A DNA stretch of 64,000 bases, taken from Algibacter miyuki (GTDB lineage Bacteria; Bacteroidota; Bacteroidia; Flavobacteriales; Flavobacteriaceae). Below the pieces are notes generated by a model. It searched no databases and was not told the DNA's origin. It saw only the letters and a list, made by a program, of their open reading frames with translations. The position numbers and the translations under genes were made by a program. The stretch lies in NCBI RefSeq assembly GCF_042427745.1, contig NZ_JBHMFA010000001.1; one strand, written 5' to 3'. Shown here piece after piece: positions 1-9,873 of the stretch (its first letter is position 1; every line of letters begins with the position of its first letter).

Positions 1-261
1 CAACCAATAACCAATTCCGAAAATAGCGACAACTCGAAATAGCGTTAAGGCTATTTTGGCCGTTCTATCATCTATAAAAGACACAAAATCACTAATTTTT
101 GTACCCCAAGCCATACCATCATTTTCAATAAAATATATTTTAAACCAACTAAAAACCTCCACATTTTCATGAAGAGTAAAAGTGGTTTTAATATAAATTT
201 TACTCACCTGGTCGATAAGTAAAATAGAAACAATAAGTGCGATAGATTTTTTTAACGACAT
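1..261 (-). CDS. lspA: Lipoprotein signal peptidase (signal peptidase II), 3' end outside window
   Basis: Membrane aspartyl protease that removes signal peptides from prolipoproteins at the inner membrane. The first 87 residues are present and the C-terminal half lies beyond the left edge. I see an N-terminal membrane segment ending in the family pattern LLIDQVSKIY and, around residues 48-55, ENDGMAWG, which matches the conserved Asn-Gly-Ala/Met-Ala-Phe/Trp region of LspA. A second membrane helix begins at the cut. The gene lies 81 bp downstream of the DksA-like gene on the same strand, an order with ileS that I recall as common in Flavobacteriia. An intrinsic terminator lies between the two genes, so lspA probably has its own promoter or depends on read-through. 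The catalytic aspartates are not all in the window. Confidence 0.9.
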   Translation of the reverse strand, partial: MSLKKSIALIVSILLIDQVSKIYIKTTFTLHENVEVFSWFKIYFIENDGMAWGTKISDFVSFIDDRTAKIALTLFRVVAIFGIGYWL

Positions 262-288
262 TAATATAATGCTAGTTTTGGTTTAAAT

Positions 289-322
289 AAAAACGTCTCG
301 CTTATATAGTCGAGACGTTTTT
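289..322 (-). terminator. Intrinsic terminator after the DksA-like gene
   Basis: A perfect 12-bp stem (289-300 pairing with 311-322, AAAAACGTCTCG and its complement) with a 10-nt loop. Its A/T-rich ends act as the U tract on both strands. It lies between the DksA-like stop codon and the lspA start. Confidence 0.85.
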
Positions 323-342
323 AATATAAATTTTAAACGGGT

Positions 343-720
343 TTATTGCATGTTTTTAGCCTCGATACTTAATGTAGCGTGCGGCACCAGCTCTAAACGT
401 TTTTTATTTATCAGTTTTCCTGTAACTCGGCAAATACCGAAAGTTTTATTTTCAATACGGATTAAAGCATTTTTTAAATCACGAATAAACTTTTCTTGAC
501 GAATAGCCAATTGCGAGTTAGACTCCTTGCTCATTACAGCACTTCCTTCATCAAAAGCCTTAAATTGAGGCGATGTATCTTCCGTTCCATTATTATGGTC
601 GTTCATATACGCACTTTGAATAAGTGCTAAATCGTGTTGTGCTTTCTTTATTTTTTCGCCTATTAGCACTTTAAATTCTGCTAAATCAGCATCCGAGTAT
701 CTTACCGTATTTTCTGCCAT
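343..720 (-). CDS. DksA/TraR-family protein lacking the zinc-finger cysteines
   Basis: A 125-aa protein of the DksA/TraR type. Members bind in the secondary channel of RNA polymerase and tune transcription initiation. The first 90 residues are polar and helical, as in the DksA coiled coil. The C-terminal part reads FGICRVTGKLI followed by RLELVPHA, which aligns with the DksA finger (GICxxCGxxI...RLxAxPxA...CxxC). Only Cys97 remains of the four zinc ligands; the others are Thr, Leu/Ser and Ala. Zinc-less DksA homologues are known in other bacteria, so the fold may be kept without metal. The gene starts 4 bp after the ileS stop, so it is very probably cotranscribed with ileS. Binding to RNA polymerase is inferred from the family only. 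Confidence 0.85.
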   Translation of the reverse strand: MAENTVRYSDADLAEFKVLIGEKIKKAQHDLALIQSAYMNDHNNGTEDTSPQFKAFDEGSAVMSKESNSQLAIRQEKFIRDLKNALIRIENKTFGICRVTGKLINKKRLELVPHATLSIEAKNMQ

Positions 721-724
721 AATT

Positions 725-3700
725 TTAGTTTTTTTCTATAAATAATTTAGTATTTACTTCATCGAAAGCAATTTCTATACCATCTTCTAGTTTATCAACA
801 ATTTTTAATTCGTTCGTTAATGTTTCCGACTTAATATACGCGAGATTAGCTTCTACAGCCTTCACAATATGCTCGTCGGATTGGAACGTTACGGTAATAC
901 GATCTGTAACTTCAAAACCAGAATCTTTACGTAAGTTTTGTATGCGATTTATCAACTCTCTCGCCACACCTTCTTTGCGTAAATCTTCGGTAATTGTTAC
1001 ATCTAAAGCCACTGTTAAAGCGCCTTCGTTTGCAACCAACCAACCTTCGATATCTTGTGATGTAATCTCTACATCTCCACGCTCTAAGGTAATATTTTTA
1101 CCATTAACTTCGACGTCTAAAATACCATTTTGCTCAATATTTTTTATATCATTGGCACTGAAGTTATTAACGAGTTGCGCAATAGCTTTCATGTCTTTTC
1201 CAAAACGCGGCCCAAGGACTTTAAAATTTGGTTTTATTTGTTTTACTAAAATATCAGAAGCATCTTCTAAAACTTCAACCTCTTTCACATTAACCTCCGA
1301 TTTTATAAGGTCTGCAACAGCTAAAATTTCATTTTTCTGCGATTCACTATCAATAGGAATCATTATTTTTTGTAAAGGTTGTCTTACTTTAATTTTTTCT
1401 TTAGCACGTAAAGACAGTACTAATGATGAAATAATTTGAGCACTTTCCATCTTGTTCTCTAGAGACTTATCAACAAAATTTTCATCAAATACTGGAAAAG
1501 TTGATAGATGTACACTCTCAAAAGATTCTTTTTTGGTAACTGAATTTAAATCTAAATACAGTTTATCCATAAAGAATGGTGCAATTGGCGCTCCTAATTT
1601 AGCGATAGTTTCCATACACGTATAAAGTGTTTGGTAAGCTGAAATTTTATCTTGTTGATAATCGCCTTTCCAGAAACGTCTTCTACTTAAACGTACAAAC
1701 CAGTTACTTACGTAATCTTGCGTGAAATCTGAAATAGCACGAGCTGCTTTTGTAGGTTCGTAATCGGCATAAAACGCATCTACTTTCTGAATTAATGTAT
1801 GTAATTCTGAAAGAATCCATCGATCAATTTCAGGACGTTCGTTTAATGGCACATCGGCTTCGCTATAGTTGAAATTATCTAAATTAGCATATAACTGAAA
1901 GAATGAATAGGTGTTGTAAAGTGTTCCGAAGAATTTACGTTTTACTTCCTCTATACCTTCTAAATCGAATTTTAAATTATCCCACGGATTTGCATTAGCA
2001 ATCATGTACCAACGTGTAGCATCGGCACCATATGTTCCTAAAGTTTCAAAAGGGTCTACGGCGTTACCTAAACGCTTAGACATTTTTTGTCCGTTTTTGT
2101 CTAGTACCAATCCGTTAGACACTACGTTTTTGTATGCTACAGAATCGAAAACCATGGTTGCGATGGCGTGAAGGGTATAAAACCATCCACGTGTTTGGTC
2201 GACACCTTCTGCAATAAAATCTGCTGGAAACGATTTGTTTTCGTCAATTTTCTCTTTATTTTCAAACGGATAATGCCATTGTGCATAAGGCATAGAACCA
2301 GAATCGAACCAAACATCAATTAAATCGCTTTCGCGTTTCATGGGTTGTCCGTTTGCTGAAACTAAAGTAATTTCGTCAACTATATTTTTATGTAAATCTA
2401 TTTTTGCGTAGTTTTCTTCGGAATTGTTTCCAACTTCAAACTCTTCAAAAATATCTTTTGCCAGTACACCTGCTGCAACTGCTTTTTGCATTTCTGCTTT
2501 AAGTTCTTCAACAGAACCTATACAAATTTCCTCTTTACCATCTTCTGTTCTCCAGATTGGTAAAGGAATTCCCCAATAACGTGAACGCGATAAATTCCAG
2601 TCGTTTGCATTTGCTAACCAATTTCCAAAACGCCCTTCTCCAGTCGATTTTGGCTTCCAGTTAATACCTGTATTTAACTCGTGCATGCGCCCTTTAATAT
2701 CGGTTACTTTAATAAACCAAGAATCTAAAGGGTAATATAGAATTGGTTTATCGGTACGCCAGCAATGTGGGTAACTGTGCTTATATTTTTCAACCTTAAA
2801 GGCCTTGTTTTCATTTTTCAATTTAAGAGCTAATCTCTCATCGACACTCAAATAGCTTTTTAAATCAGCAATAACTGGTTTTAATTTCTCTTGTTGTTTT
2901 GCCAATTCTACAATAAGATCTTCTTCACTTAAATATTCAGATTTCACATATTCTTCTGAAAAACCATAAATATCATCTTTAATTTCGGGTCTAAAACGAC
3001 CTTGTAAATCTACAAGTGGTACTAAGTTATCGTTTTCATCTTTCACCAACATTGGCGGAATTTCAGGCACAGCTTGTTTTGCCACCAAGGCATCATCAGC
3101 TCCAAAAGTTGGGGCCGTATGTACAATTCCGGTTCCATCTTCTGTGGTTACAAAATCTCCTGCAATAATTCTAAAAGCATTTTCAGGATTATCGTTTGGC
3201 AAGGCGTATGGCAATAATTGTTCGTATTTAATACCAACTAGATCTTTACCTATGAATTCTTTTACTACGAAATATGGAATTTTTTTATCACCATCTTTAT
3301 ATTCTAAAAGTGCTGATTTTTCTTCAACTCTTTTAAATTTTCCGTCAAATTGTTTGTTAACCAAAGCTTTTGCCAAAATAACATTCATAGGTTTGAATGT
3401 GTATTGGTTATATGTTTCAACTAAAACATAATCTATTTTTGGCCCTACGGTTAACGCCGTATTAGACGGTAATGTCCAAGGTGTAGTAGTCCATGCTGTG
3501 AAATGGATATCGCCTTCGTTTTGTAAAAAATCTGGCAATGTGCTTTCTACGGCTTTAAACTGAGCAACAATAGTTGTATCGGTTACATCTTGATAGGCTC
3601 CAGGTTGATTAACCTCGTGCGAACTTAGACCTGTTCCTGCTTTTGGCGAATACGGTTGAATGGTATAACCTTTATACATGAGGTTTTTGCTGTAAATTTC

Positions 3701-4198
3701 TTTCAGCAACCACCAAACAGTTTCCATGTATTTTGGTTCGTAAGTTACGTATGGATCGTCCATATCTACCCAATAGCCCATTTTTTGGGTCAGGTCGTTC
3801 CAAACATCAGTATAACGCATTACAGCTTTTCGACATGCCGCATTATAATCTTCAACAGAAATGGTTTTACCAATATCTTCTTTGGTTATGCCAAGTTCTT
3901 TTTCTACACCTAACTCAATAGGTAAACCGTGGGTATCCCAACCAGCTTTACGCTTAACTTGGTAACCTTTCATGGTTTTGTAACGTGGAAAAATATCTTT
4001 TATAGCACGTGCTAAAACATGGTGTACACCTGGCAATCCGTTTGCTGAAGGAGGTCCTTCAAAAAACACAAAAGGCTTATTGCCTTCTCGCGTGGTTACA
4101 CTTTTTTCAAATATGTTATTTTCTTGCCAGTAGTTTAAGATTTGATCTGCTACGTTTGGCAAGTCAAGTCCTTTATATTCAGGAAATTTAGCGCTCAT
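725..4198 (-). CDS. ileS: Isoleucine--tRNA ligase
   Basis: Class I aminoacyl-tRNA synthetase that charges tRNA-Ile in the cytoplasm. The 1157-aa length fits the long form used by Bacteroidota. The HIGH-type motif is GVHH at residues 57-60, inside PPSANGLPGVHHVL. The KMSKR loop is intact near residue 704 (DKNGQKMSKRLGNAVDP). The large insert between them is the CP1 editing domain, which removes mischarged valine. DVWFDSGSMPYAQWHYPF is the usual region ahead of the second active-site half. An anticodon-binding domain and a C-terminal extension follow. The DksA-like gene begins 4 bp after the stop, so the two form an operon. Start: ATG at 4198, about 60 bp from the neighbouring terminator, leaving room for a promoter. 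Confidence 0.98.
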   Translation of the reverse strand: MSAKFPEYKGLDLPNVADQILNYWQENNIFEKSVTTREGNKPFVFFEGPPSANGLPGVHHVLARAIKDIFPRYKTMKGYQVKRKAGWDTHGLPIELGVEKELGITKEDIGKTISVEDYNAACRKAVMRYTDVWNDLTQKMGYWVDMDDPYVTYEPKYMETVWWLLKEIYSKNLMYKGYTIQPYSPKAGTGLSSHEVNQPGAYQDVTDTTIVAQFKAVESTLPDFLQNEGDIHFTAWTTTPWTLPSNTALTVGPKIDYVLVETYNQYTFKPMNVILAKALVNKQFDGKFKRVEEKSALLEYKDGDKKIPYFVVKEFIGKDLVGIKYEQLLPYALPNDNPENAFRIIAGDFVTTEDGTGIVHTAPTFGADDALVAKQAVPEIPPMLVKDENDNLVPLVDLQGRFRPEIKDDIYGFSEEYVKSEYLSEEDLIVELAKQQEKLKPVIADLKSYLSVDERLALKLKNENKAFKVEKYKHSYPHCWRTDKPILYYPLDSWFIKVTDIKGRMHELNTGINWKPKSTGEGRFGNWLANANDWNLSRSRYWGIPLPIWRTEDGKEEICIGSVEELKAEMQKAVAAGVLAKDIFEEFEVGNNSEENYAKIDLHKNIVDEITLVSANGQPMKRESDLIDVWFDSGSMPYAQWHYPFENKEKIDENKSFPADFIAEGVDQTRGWFYTLHAIATMVFDSVAYKNVVSNGLVLDKNGQKMSKRLGNAVDPFETLGTYGADATRWYMIANANPWDNLKFDLEGIEEVKRKFFGTLYNTYSFFQLYANLDNFNYSEADVPLNERPEIDRWILSELHTLIQKVDAFYADYEPTKAARAISDFTQDYVSNWFVRLSRRRFWKGDYQQDKISAYQTLYTCMETIAKLGAPIAPFFMDKLYLDLNSVTKKESFESVHLSTFPVFDENFVDKSLENKMESAQIISSLVLSLRAKEKIKVRQPLQKIMIPIDSESQKNEILAVADLIKSEVNVKEVEVLEDASDILVKQIKPNFKVLGPRFGKDMKAIAQLVNNFSANDIKNIEQNGILDVEVNGKNITLERGDVEITSQDIEGWLVANEGALTVALDVTITEDLRKEGVARELINRIQNLRKDSGFEVTDRITVTFQSDEHIVKAVEANLAYIKSETLTNELKIVDKLEDGIEIAFDEVNTKLFIEKN

Positions 4199-4261
4199 CT
4201 ATCAGTAATTCTTATAAGAACGCGAATTTAAGGAATTATACTTAAACCATTAATTTTATAA

Positions 4262-4292
4262 CAAAAAAAAGACTGCATCACAGCAGTCTTTT
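4262..4292 (-). terminator. Intrinsic terminator of the large T9SS surface-protein gene
   Basis: A 10-bp stem (4267-4276 with 4283-4292) and a 6-nt loop. On the minus strand it is followed by a run of U (A at 4262-4270 on the given strand). It lies 24 bp after the stop codon of the gene ending at 4316. Confidence 0.85.
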
Positions 4293-4315
4293 AAATTTTG
4301 ATATTGTTTATATAT

Positions 4316-7300
4316 TTAATTTATGATTATTTTTTTATTTACCACATTTTCTGCGTCGGTTCTTAACCAAACTACATAGGCACCTGTTTCTAAATTACTA
4401 AACTGAATACCGCTATCTAACTCACTGGCCGACACATTACTCTGCTCGAAAACTATTTGACCTCGCATATTAACCAAAGCCAACTTAGTAACATCTGATG
4501 ACAGTTTTTTAGCGTAAAATGTTTTGGTATTATTTTGATAATACACAAAATTATCATCTACCAAAACTTCTTGATTACTTAAAGATTGTTGTTCGTCTTG
4601 AAATACAATTTCGAATCTTTTATTAAATATACCTTGAGTAGAAGTGAAACGATACGCTGATTCTTGCGTTAAATCGAAATACGTCCCTGTGAGGTTATCT
4701 CTTAAATAAACTGCTTGATCGCTATCTAAACTCACTTGTTCTGTGAGTTTGATTTCAAAAGTATAATCGCCCGACGACTTAAAGTTTAATGCCACCGCTT
4801 TATCATCTGTGATTGCAGCGTAAGCTTGTATATTCATACTTAAACCATCCAACTCTAAATTTAAATCGTTGTTACTACATTCCTCACATTTAGCATCGTA
4901 ACCATAATCGAAACCATCTGTAGTATACTCACTAAAACCAAGTAATAATTCTCTTTTAGAAGCTGGCCCAGTTACCGAATTAAACTCTAAGCGTAGCTTT
5001 TTCATACTATCGTCTTCTTCCGAAGTACTTTTAGCTACAGTGGTATTTTTTACCGCTTTTCCATTGGCAGATTTCAAGAATGTAGAACCTTCAGAATCTC
5101 CTCCGTTAGCATCAGCTTCCTTAACAAATAGACGTTGTCCGTTATTAAACATTATATTTCCGTCTTTAACAATTTCAACAATAAACCCTTGACCAACAGG
5201 CAAGTATCTTGTTGGTAATTGAGAACCTGAAACACCACCACCTGTGGTTGCTCCTTCTAATCCTACAAACTGACGCGCACGCACAGAACCTACTTTTGTA
5301 ATCTGTGCATACCCTCCATTATATTCATTAAGATTGTGAGAACTTCCACTCCATTGTTGCCAAACTTGTATCGGCCCATCAATAACTCCTGCATTATCAT
5401 CTATAAATGCATGAATATCTAATGCTGATGGATAAGGGTTCCCTAAAAGGAATTCTGTTTTTGAAACCGAAGCTACAGAACCATCGCCTCCTTTGTCTTT
5501 TACATCTATTAAAATGGTACCGTTATTTGGTTTTCCTTCAAAAATATATTGCTGTTCTAAACCACCATTACCAGATCCTTTTTGAGTGTACCCAACACCT
5601 GATTTTATATCTGTATTAGTAGCTACTTGTGCCCAATCCCAATATGATAATCCGTTGATATAAATATACAACCAATACGTACTTATACTATTACTACCAG
5701 TATATCCGGAAGTAAACGCAGGGTTTAATCCAGTATCAAATTTCAACATATCCATTTTGAACACTTCATTATTAGGGTTATTTGTTGATGCATTATTATT
5801 AGATAACGTTGTAACACCAGCAGCTCCAACTGGAGACGCCCAATAATTATACCAATACGGATTTGCAGTTCCTTCTTGCCTACGCAGTGTTTTCCCGTTT
5901 GCAGAGGTTACTAAATCACTATCCATGGTTTGAATAAGTTGTGAATCGTCCATGAGATCTAACGTTCCATTAAGTTCAAAATACCATGTATTTGCAACTT
6001 CGTTATCACCATTTACTTTCAGTGTATTTCCGTCGTTAATTAACAAACCTAAAGTGGTGTGGGACTTTGAGGTGGTAACATCGTTTTGAATATCTACAAT
6101 AGACCAATCTTTATTATTCACTTCATCTGTAATATCCCAAACATCGCCATGTAACCAAGTTGCTTTGTTCGACCAATCGCCATCAGCAACCGACACATAA
6201 GGCATTGGTGCCGTTTGCTCTTGTATTGTTGTAATATTATGTAATGTAAGCGTATTGTTATTGCTAGAAGCGTCGGCAGTTGTTACATTCACAATGTCTG
6301 TCATTGGGTAATACCCCTCTAATGTACTCCAAGCGACTTTATCACTAGTTTGTAAATCTTGAATATCTTTAGGTATCACTTTACCAATAACATTGCCGCC
6401 GTTATCCCCTATTTCTTGATAAACCATTTGCTGAATCTGCTCATCACTTAGTGCTTTTTGGAATACACGAACCTCATCGATATTGCCTCGAAAGTGACCA
6501 AAACTTGGAAGCCTATTTGTTGGGTAATGTCCAATCCTGAAATTTCGATTGGTGTAATCATGTTTTGTCCCATTGAAATTTTTGGTTATTAATTCAGAAT
6601 TAATCCCAGGATCTGTAACCGTATTTAGTAATCTTCCATTAAGGTAAATTTTCACACTTTCAGTATCCGCATCAAAAACACCCGCAAGATGATACCAAAT
6701 ATCATCTTCCAACGATATACCGAATGAAGGATCAGGTTGTGCTTGATAGTTATTCATTGGATAATTACTAGAAGCCGTAACATCATTTTGTGCCACAATT
6801 AAAAATGCAGGCGTACGTCCATTTGTAATATACAAACGCATACTTTCTTGGCCTGCGATACTATACATATTTGGCAAATTCGCCCCCCCATCACTTTTAA
6901 TTTTAACCCAAGCCATTAAGGTTCCTGAACGCCAGTTTGTAATAAAAGTCTCAGTATCTAAATAATCGTCCACACCATCAAAATCAATGGTTGCATTTGA
7001 TACAAACGTGGTCATATCATCACGATAATCTAAATCGCCATCAGAAATTAAATCGCCATCAGTATCAGGCAATATGGATAAGTCGGTAGGATCTTCAATA
7101 TCTTCGTTTACATCTAAAGTAGTATCATTAACACCGTTAGTTTCAAAAGCATCATCAAGACCATCATTATCGGTATCAACATTAGAAATAGCATTAGCTA
7201 ATCCGTTTTCCAAAATATCTGGAATACCGTCGTCATCAGCATCTGTATCCATAAAATCGGCTACAGTATCTCCATCAGTATCTTCCGGAATTAAACCGCC

Positions 7301-8149
7301 TGGATAGTTATTATCTAATCCTTGAGCATCATAAGTGTAACTTGGTAAAATATACCCTTTGGTTTTTTGAGCTTCAATATTATCAGGAATACCATCATCA
7401 TCGGAATCTAAATCTAAGTGATTTGGAATACCATCGGAATCGGAATGAACACCCGCATTATATGATAATTCAAAAATTTGCAATGTGGCGTTAGAATTAG
7501 ATCCATTATTTTTTGCTACCCTAATCTCCAATTTATCTATTCCGCCAGGGATATTAATTAATGCAGAATTATTTGGTGCATTACTAGAAGAACTATTTGT
7601 TCCAATTATAGTTTGATCATAAAATGTTCCGGTAGTTACATTAATATCAGTGATTGTAATAGGTACATTTACACCATTTATAGTAGCCACTAAATCGGCT
7701 CTGTCCTGATAATCAAAACCTCCAAATTTAAATTCTAAATCGTAAGCGGTATCTGAAAAATCGAAAGTATAAACAGCTACATCTCCAGCAGGAAAATCGG
7801 AGTTTTTAACTTGCAAATTCAAATAATCTCCAGAAATACTACCAATTGATTTAGAACCTACTCCTGAATTCCAAGCTGCACCGCCTTCTAAGGCAAAAGT
7901 TAAATCGGCAGAAACACCGCCAAAAGGATATATACCATTAATAGTTCCTGGATTAGACGTGTTATCACTAAACGTTTTTCCTAAGTCGACATAACCCGTA
8001 GGCACATACATTTCATCAACATCTAGAATCCCATCATTATCATCATCTACATCACAGCCAAAGCCACACTGTGCGCTTAGTGCAAATGCACATAAAAAAG
8101 TGAACAAGGTTAGCAACTGAACCTTTCTAACTAATAATGTTATCCCCAT
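4316..8149 (-). CDS. Large T9SS-secreted surface protein with TSP3 repeats and a LamG domain
   Basis: A 1277-aa protein with a signal peptide (about residues 1-27, ending FALSAQ). Visible parts in order: a calcium-binding thrombospondin type 3 motif (DVDDDNDGILD); a beta-rich region to about 230; more TSP3 repeats at about 235-375 (DSDDDGIPDN, DADDDGIPDI, DTDNDGLDD); a LamG/concanavalin-like domain at about 388-575 (IDFDGVDDYLDT, GTLMAWVKI, LNGRLLNTV); then a module with YWASPVG (about 768) and LLGNPYPSALD (about 903). The last 225 residues end in a T9SS type A sorting tail (LETGAYVVWLRTD...KKIIIN). It is probably exported across the outer membrane and anchored or released there. LamG suggests sugar or protein binding; no catalytic domain is recognised. 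The last ~225 residues are paralogous to the gene at 8862. Confidence 0.85.
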   Translation of the reverse strand: MGITLLVRKVQLLTLFTFLCAFALSAQCGFGCDVDDDNDGILDVDEMYVPTGYVDLGKTFSDNTSNPGTINGIYPFGGVSADLTFALEGGAAWNSGVGSKSIGSISGDYLNLQVKNSDFPAGDVAVYTFDFSDTAYDLEFKFGGFDYQDRADLVATINGVNVPITITDINVTTGTFYDQTIIGTNSSSSNAPNNSALINIPGGIDKLEIRVAKNNGSNSNATLQIFELSYNAGVHSDSDGIPNHLDLDSDDDGIPDNIEAQKTKGYILPSYTYDAQGLDNNYPGGLIPEDTDGDTVADFMDTDADDDGIPDILENGLANAISNVDTDNDGLDDAFETNGVNDTTLDVNEDIEDPTDLSILPDTDGDLISDGDLDYRDDMTTFVSNATIDFDGVDDYLDTETFITNWRSGTLMAWVKIKSDGGANLPNMYSIAGQESMRLYITNGRTPAFLIVAQNDVTASSNYPMNNYQAQPDPSFGISLEDDIWYHLAGVFDADTESVKIYLNGRLLNTVTDPGINSELITKNFNGTKHDYTNRNFRIGHYPTNRLPSFGHFRGNIDEVRVFQKALSDEQIQQMVYQEIGDNGGNVIGKVIPKDIQDLQTSDKVAWSTLEGYYPMTDIVNVTTADASSNNNTLTLHNITTIQEQTAPMPYVSVADGDWSNKATWLHGDVWDITDEVNNKDWSIVDIQNDVTTSKSHTTLGLLINDGNTLKVNGDNEVANTWYFELNGTLDLMDDSQLIQTMDSDLVTSANGKTLRRQEGTANPYWYNYWASPVGAAGVTTLSNNNASTNNPNNEVFKMDMLKFDTGLNPAFTSGYTGSNSISTYWLYIYINGLSYWDWAQVATNTDIKSGVGYTQKGSGNGGLEQQYIFEGKPNNGTILIDVKDKGGDGSVASVSKTEFLLGNPYPSALDIHAFIDDNAGVIDGPIQVWQQWSGSSHNLNEYNGGYAQITKVGSVRARQFVGLEGATTGGGVSGSQLPTRYLPVGQGFIVEIVKDGNIMFNNGQRLFVKEADANGGDSEGSTFLKSANGKAVKNTTVAKSTSEEDDSMKKLRLEFNSVTGPASKRELLLGFSEYTTDGFDYGYDAKCEECSNNDLNLELDGLSMNIQAYAAITDDKAVALNFKSSGDYTFEIKLTEQVSLDSDQAVYLRDNLTGTYFDLTQESAYRFTSTQGIFNKRFEIVFQDEQQSLSNQEVLVDDNFVYYQNNTKTFYAKKLSSDVTKLALVNMRGQIVFEQSNVSASELDSGIQFSNLETGAYVVWLRTDAENVVNKKIIIN

Positions 8150-8861
8150 ACTACTTAATTTAATTTACTATCCTTTAATCACAAACCGTTCCTAAGTTTG
8201 AAATGAAAGTGTTTTACTACTTTTTAATAAAATACAATTGCTGATAATTCAAACAATTAATCCTATTAAAATCTTCTAACAAAAAACGTATAATCTCTTT
8301 TTTTTAAAGAGATTATAAAACAATTTACATGAAACACATTTACAATTTTAAAATTCAATTTTTAATAACGTTTGTGCTTTTACATTTCATAAAAAATATA
8401 AAAGTTGAGAAAAATTATATAAAACTAGAGCCACCACCATATAGGTTGCAACAAAAAAAACGAACAATTGAAATATACTTGAGGGAAGATAATTTCGATT
8501 AAAAAATCAAAAAAAATGTAATTATGTATGAATTACAGTGCAATAATAGTCTAAAAATCAGATTCCACAAATAAAAAACAAACCAAAAGCCTTGTTTTTT
8601 TTATTCAAAAACAACTAAAATCCAGCTCCAAACCCCTCAATTTCAGAGATTAAAGCTTCTTAATTTTGATCAATATTATTATAAAAACCACTCAGATAAA
8701 AAACAAGACAAACATTTGATTATCAGTAAATTAAAAAACCAACTTCACCCACTCCATAATTCACATATTTTTATAAAATCTAATATTATTTAAACTCTCT
8801 TATTTAGACTAAAAAAAGATTTTAGTACGCTATGAGAAACATCGACGAACGACACTCGTTT
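8150..8861. other. AT-rich intergenic gap without a recognisable gene
   Basis: About 710 bp of very AT-rich sequence between two minus-strand paralogues. No open frame with protein-like composition is seen. It holds the -strand promoter region of the 4316-8149 gene and a perfect 10-bp hairpin at 8291-8315 (TAATCTCTTT, loop TTTTT, AAAGAGATTA). It also has a weak A/T inverted repeat near 8579-8606. No repeat unit or RNA gene could be recognised. Confidence 0.5.
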
Positions 8862-9680
8862 TTAAAGTAGAGCAATTTTTTTGGTAACCATTGTATTATT
8901 TTCAGAATTTAAAGCAACCACATAAACACCTGTTTTTAAACCGTTAAACACAACACCATCTTTCAATTGATTTGATGATAAATTTCCCTGTTGAAAAACA
9001 ACTTGTCCATTCATATTATATAAAATAAGCTGAGTTTTATTGCTATTTTTAGTTTTGACATAAAGTGTATTGCTGCGACCTACAAATCTTATAGACGCTT
9101 CGGTAAATTTATCAATATCGCTACTTAATGAAATAGCACTTATTTGAAATACCATTTCGAATCTATTATTAAAAACACCTGCTTTGGAAGTAAAACTATA
9201 TGACGCATCTTGCCTTAAATCAAAGTATGTTTGAGTTAAGTTATCTCTTAAATATACCGATTGCCCTTCTCCCAAATTCATTGTTTCGGAAATTTTAATT
9301 TCAAACTCATGATCTCCTGAAGACTCAAAATTTAGCGGCACCACTTTATCTTCTGTAATTCCAGCATAGGCCTGTATACTCATTTCCATACCATTCAATA
9401 CTAAACAAAAATCATCAGCGCTAGTCTCATTACATTCAGCATCATACCCATAATCGTAGGCATCAGAAGTGTAATCACTAAACCCCATTAAAAGCTCCTT
9501 TGCAAAAGAACTACCAGATTTAGAATAAAACTCTAATCTAATTTTTTGCATCACACTTCCTTTTGAAGCAACTTGTTTATTTTCCGATTCAAAAAACAAA
9601 TGACTACTATGTTGCCCAAAACTATTTCCGCAGATAAAGAACAGCAGAATAATAATGTTTAGAGTTGATGCTTTTATCAT
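8862..9680 (-). CDS. Short T9SS-tailed exported protein, paralogue of the C-terminal end of the neighbouring surface protein
   Basis: A 272-aa protein with its own signal peptide (residues 1 to about 22, ending GNSFGQ). Nearly all of the rest aligns with the last ~225 residues of the 1277-aa protein at 4316-8149. Shared landmarks are KIRLEF/KLRLEF, YDYGYDA followed by a Cys, IQAYAxIT, VYLRDNLTxTYFDL, GVFNNRFE and a closing T9SS sorting tail (GVYVVALNS...KKIALL). The reading frame is intact and the signal peptide is complete, so it is not a broken fragment. It is best read as a free-standing copy of a surface-protein C-terminal module. Function is unknown. Secretion through T9SS is inferred from the tail. 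No terminator was recognised directly after it. Confidence 0.75.
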   Translation of the reverse strand: MIKASTLNIIILLFFICGNSFGQHSSHLFFESENKQVASKGSVMQKIRLEFYSKSGSSFAKELLMGFSDYTSDAYDYGYDAECNETSADDFCLVLNGMEMSIQAYAGITEDKVVPLNFESSGDHEFEIKISETMNLGEGQSVYLRDNLTQTYFDLRQDASYSFTSKAGVFNNRFEMVFQISAISLSSDIDKFTEASIRFVGRSNTLYVKTKNSNKTQLILYNMNGQVVFQQGNLSSNQLKDGVVFNGLKTGVYVVALNSENNTMVTKKIALL

Positions 9681-9873
9681 GGTTGATTAGGTTTAATTTG
9701 GTCTAACATAAACAAGACGAACTATTTAACTTATTACAATAGTAATCCAAACATAACCTAAAACCTAAATAAAACACAGATTAAGTACATATTTAAACGA
9801 TTAAGTGTGTTTTACCGAATAAATAGAAAAACTAAACTTACAAAAAAAAGTATAGATGATAATTTTCAAGCCA

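Noticed and set aside
942..1439. Plus-strand reading frame opposite ileS
   Set aside because: It is antisense to a complete, well-conserved gene, has no promoter, and its composition is that of a shadow frame.
8579..8606. A/T inverted repeat as an intrinsic terminator
   Set aside because: The stem is nearly all A/T with a two-base mismatch in length and no gene ends nearby on that strand.
8862..9680. A frameshifted fragment of the large surface-protein gene
   Set aside because: It has its own intact signal peptide, start and stop, and the large gene itself is complete.
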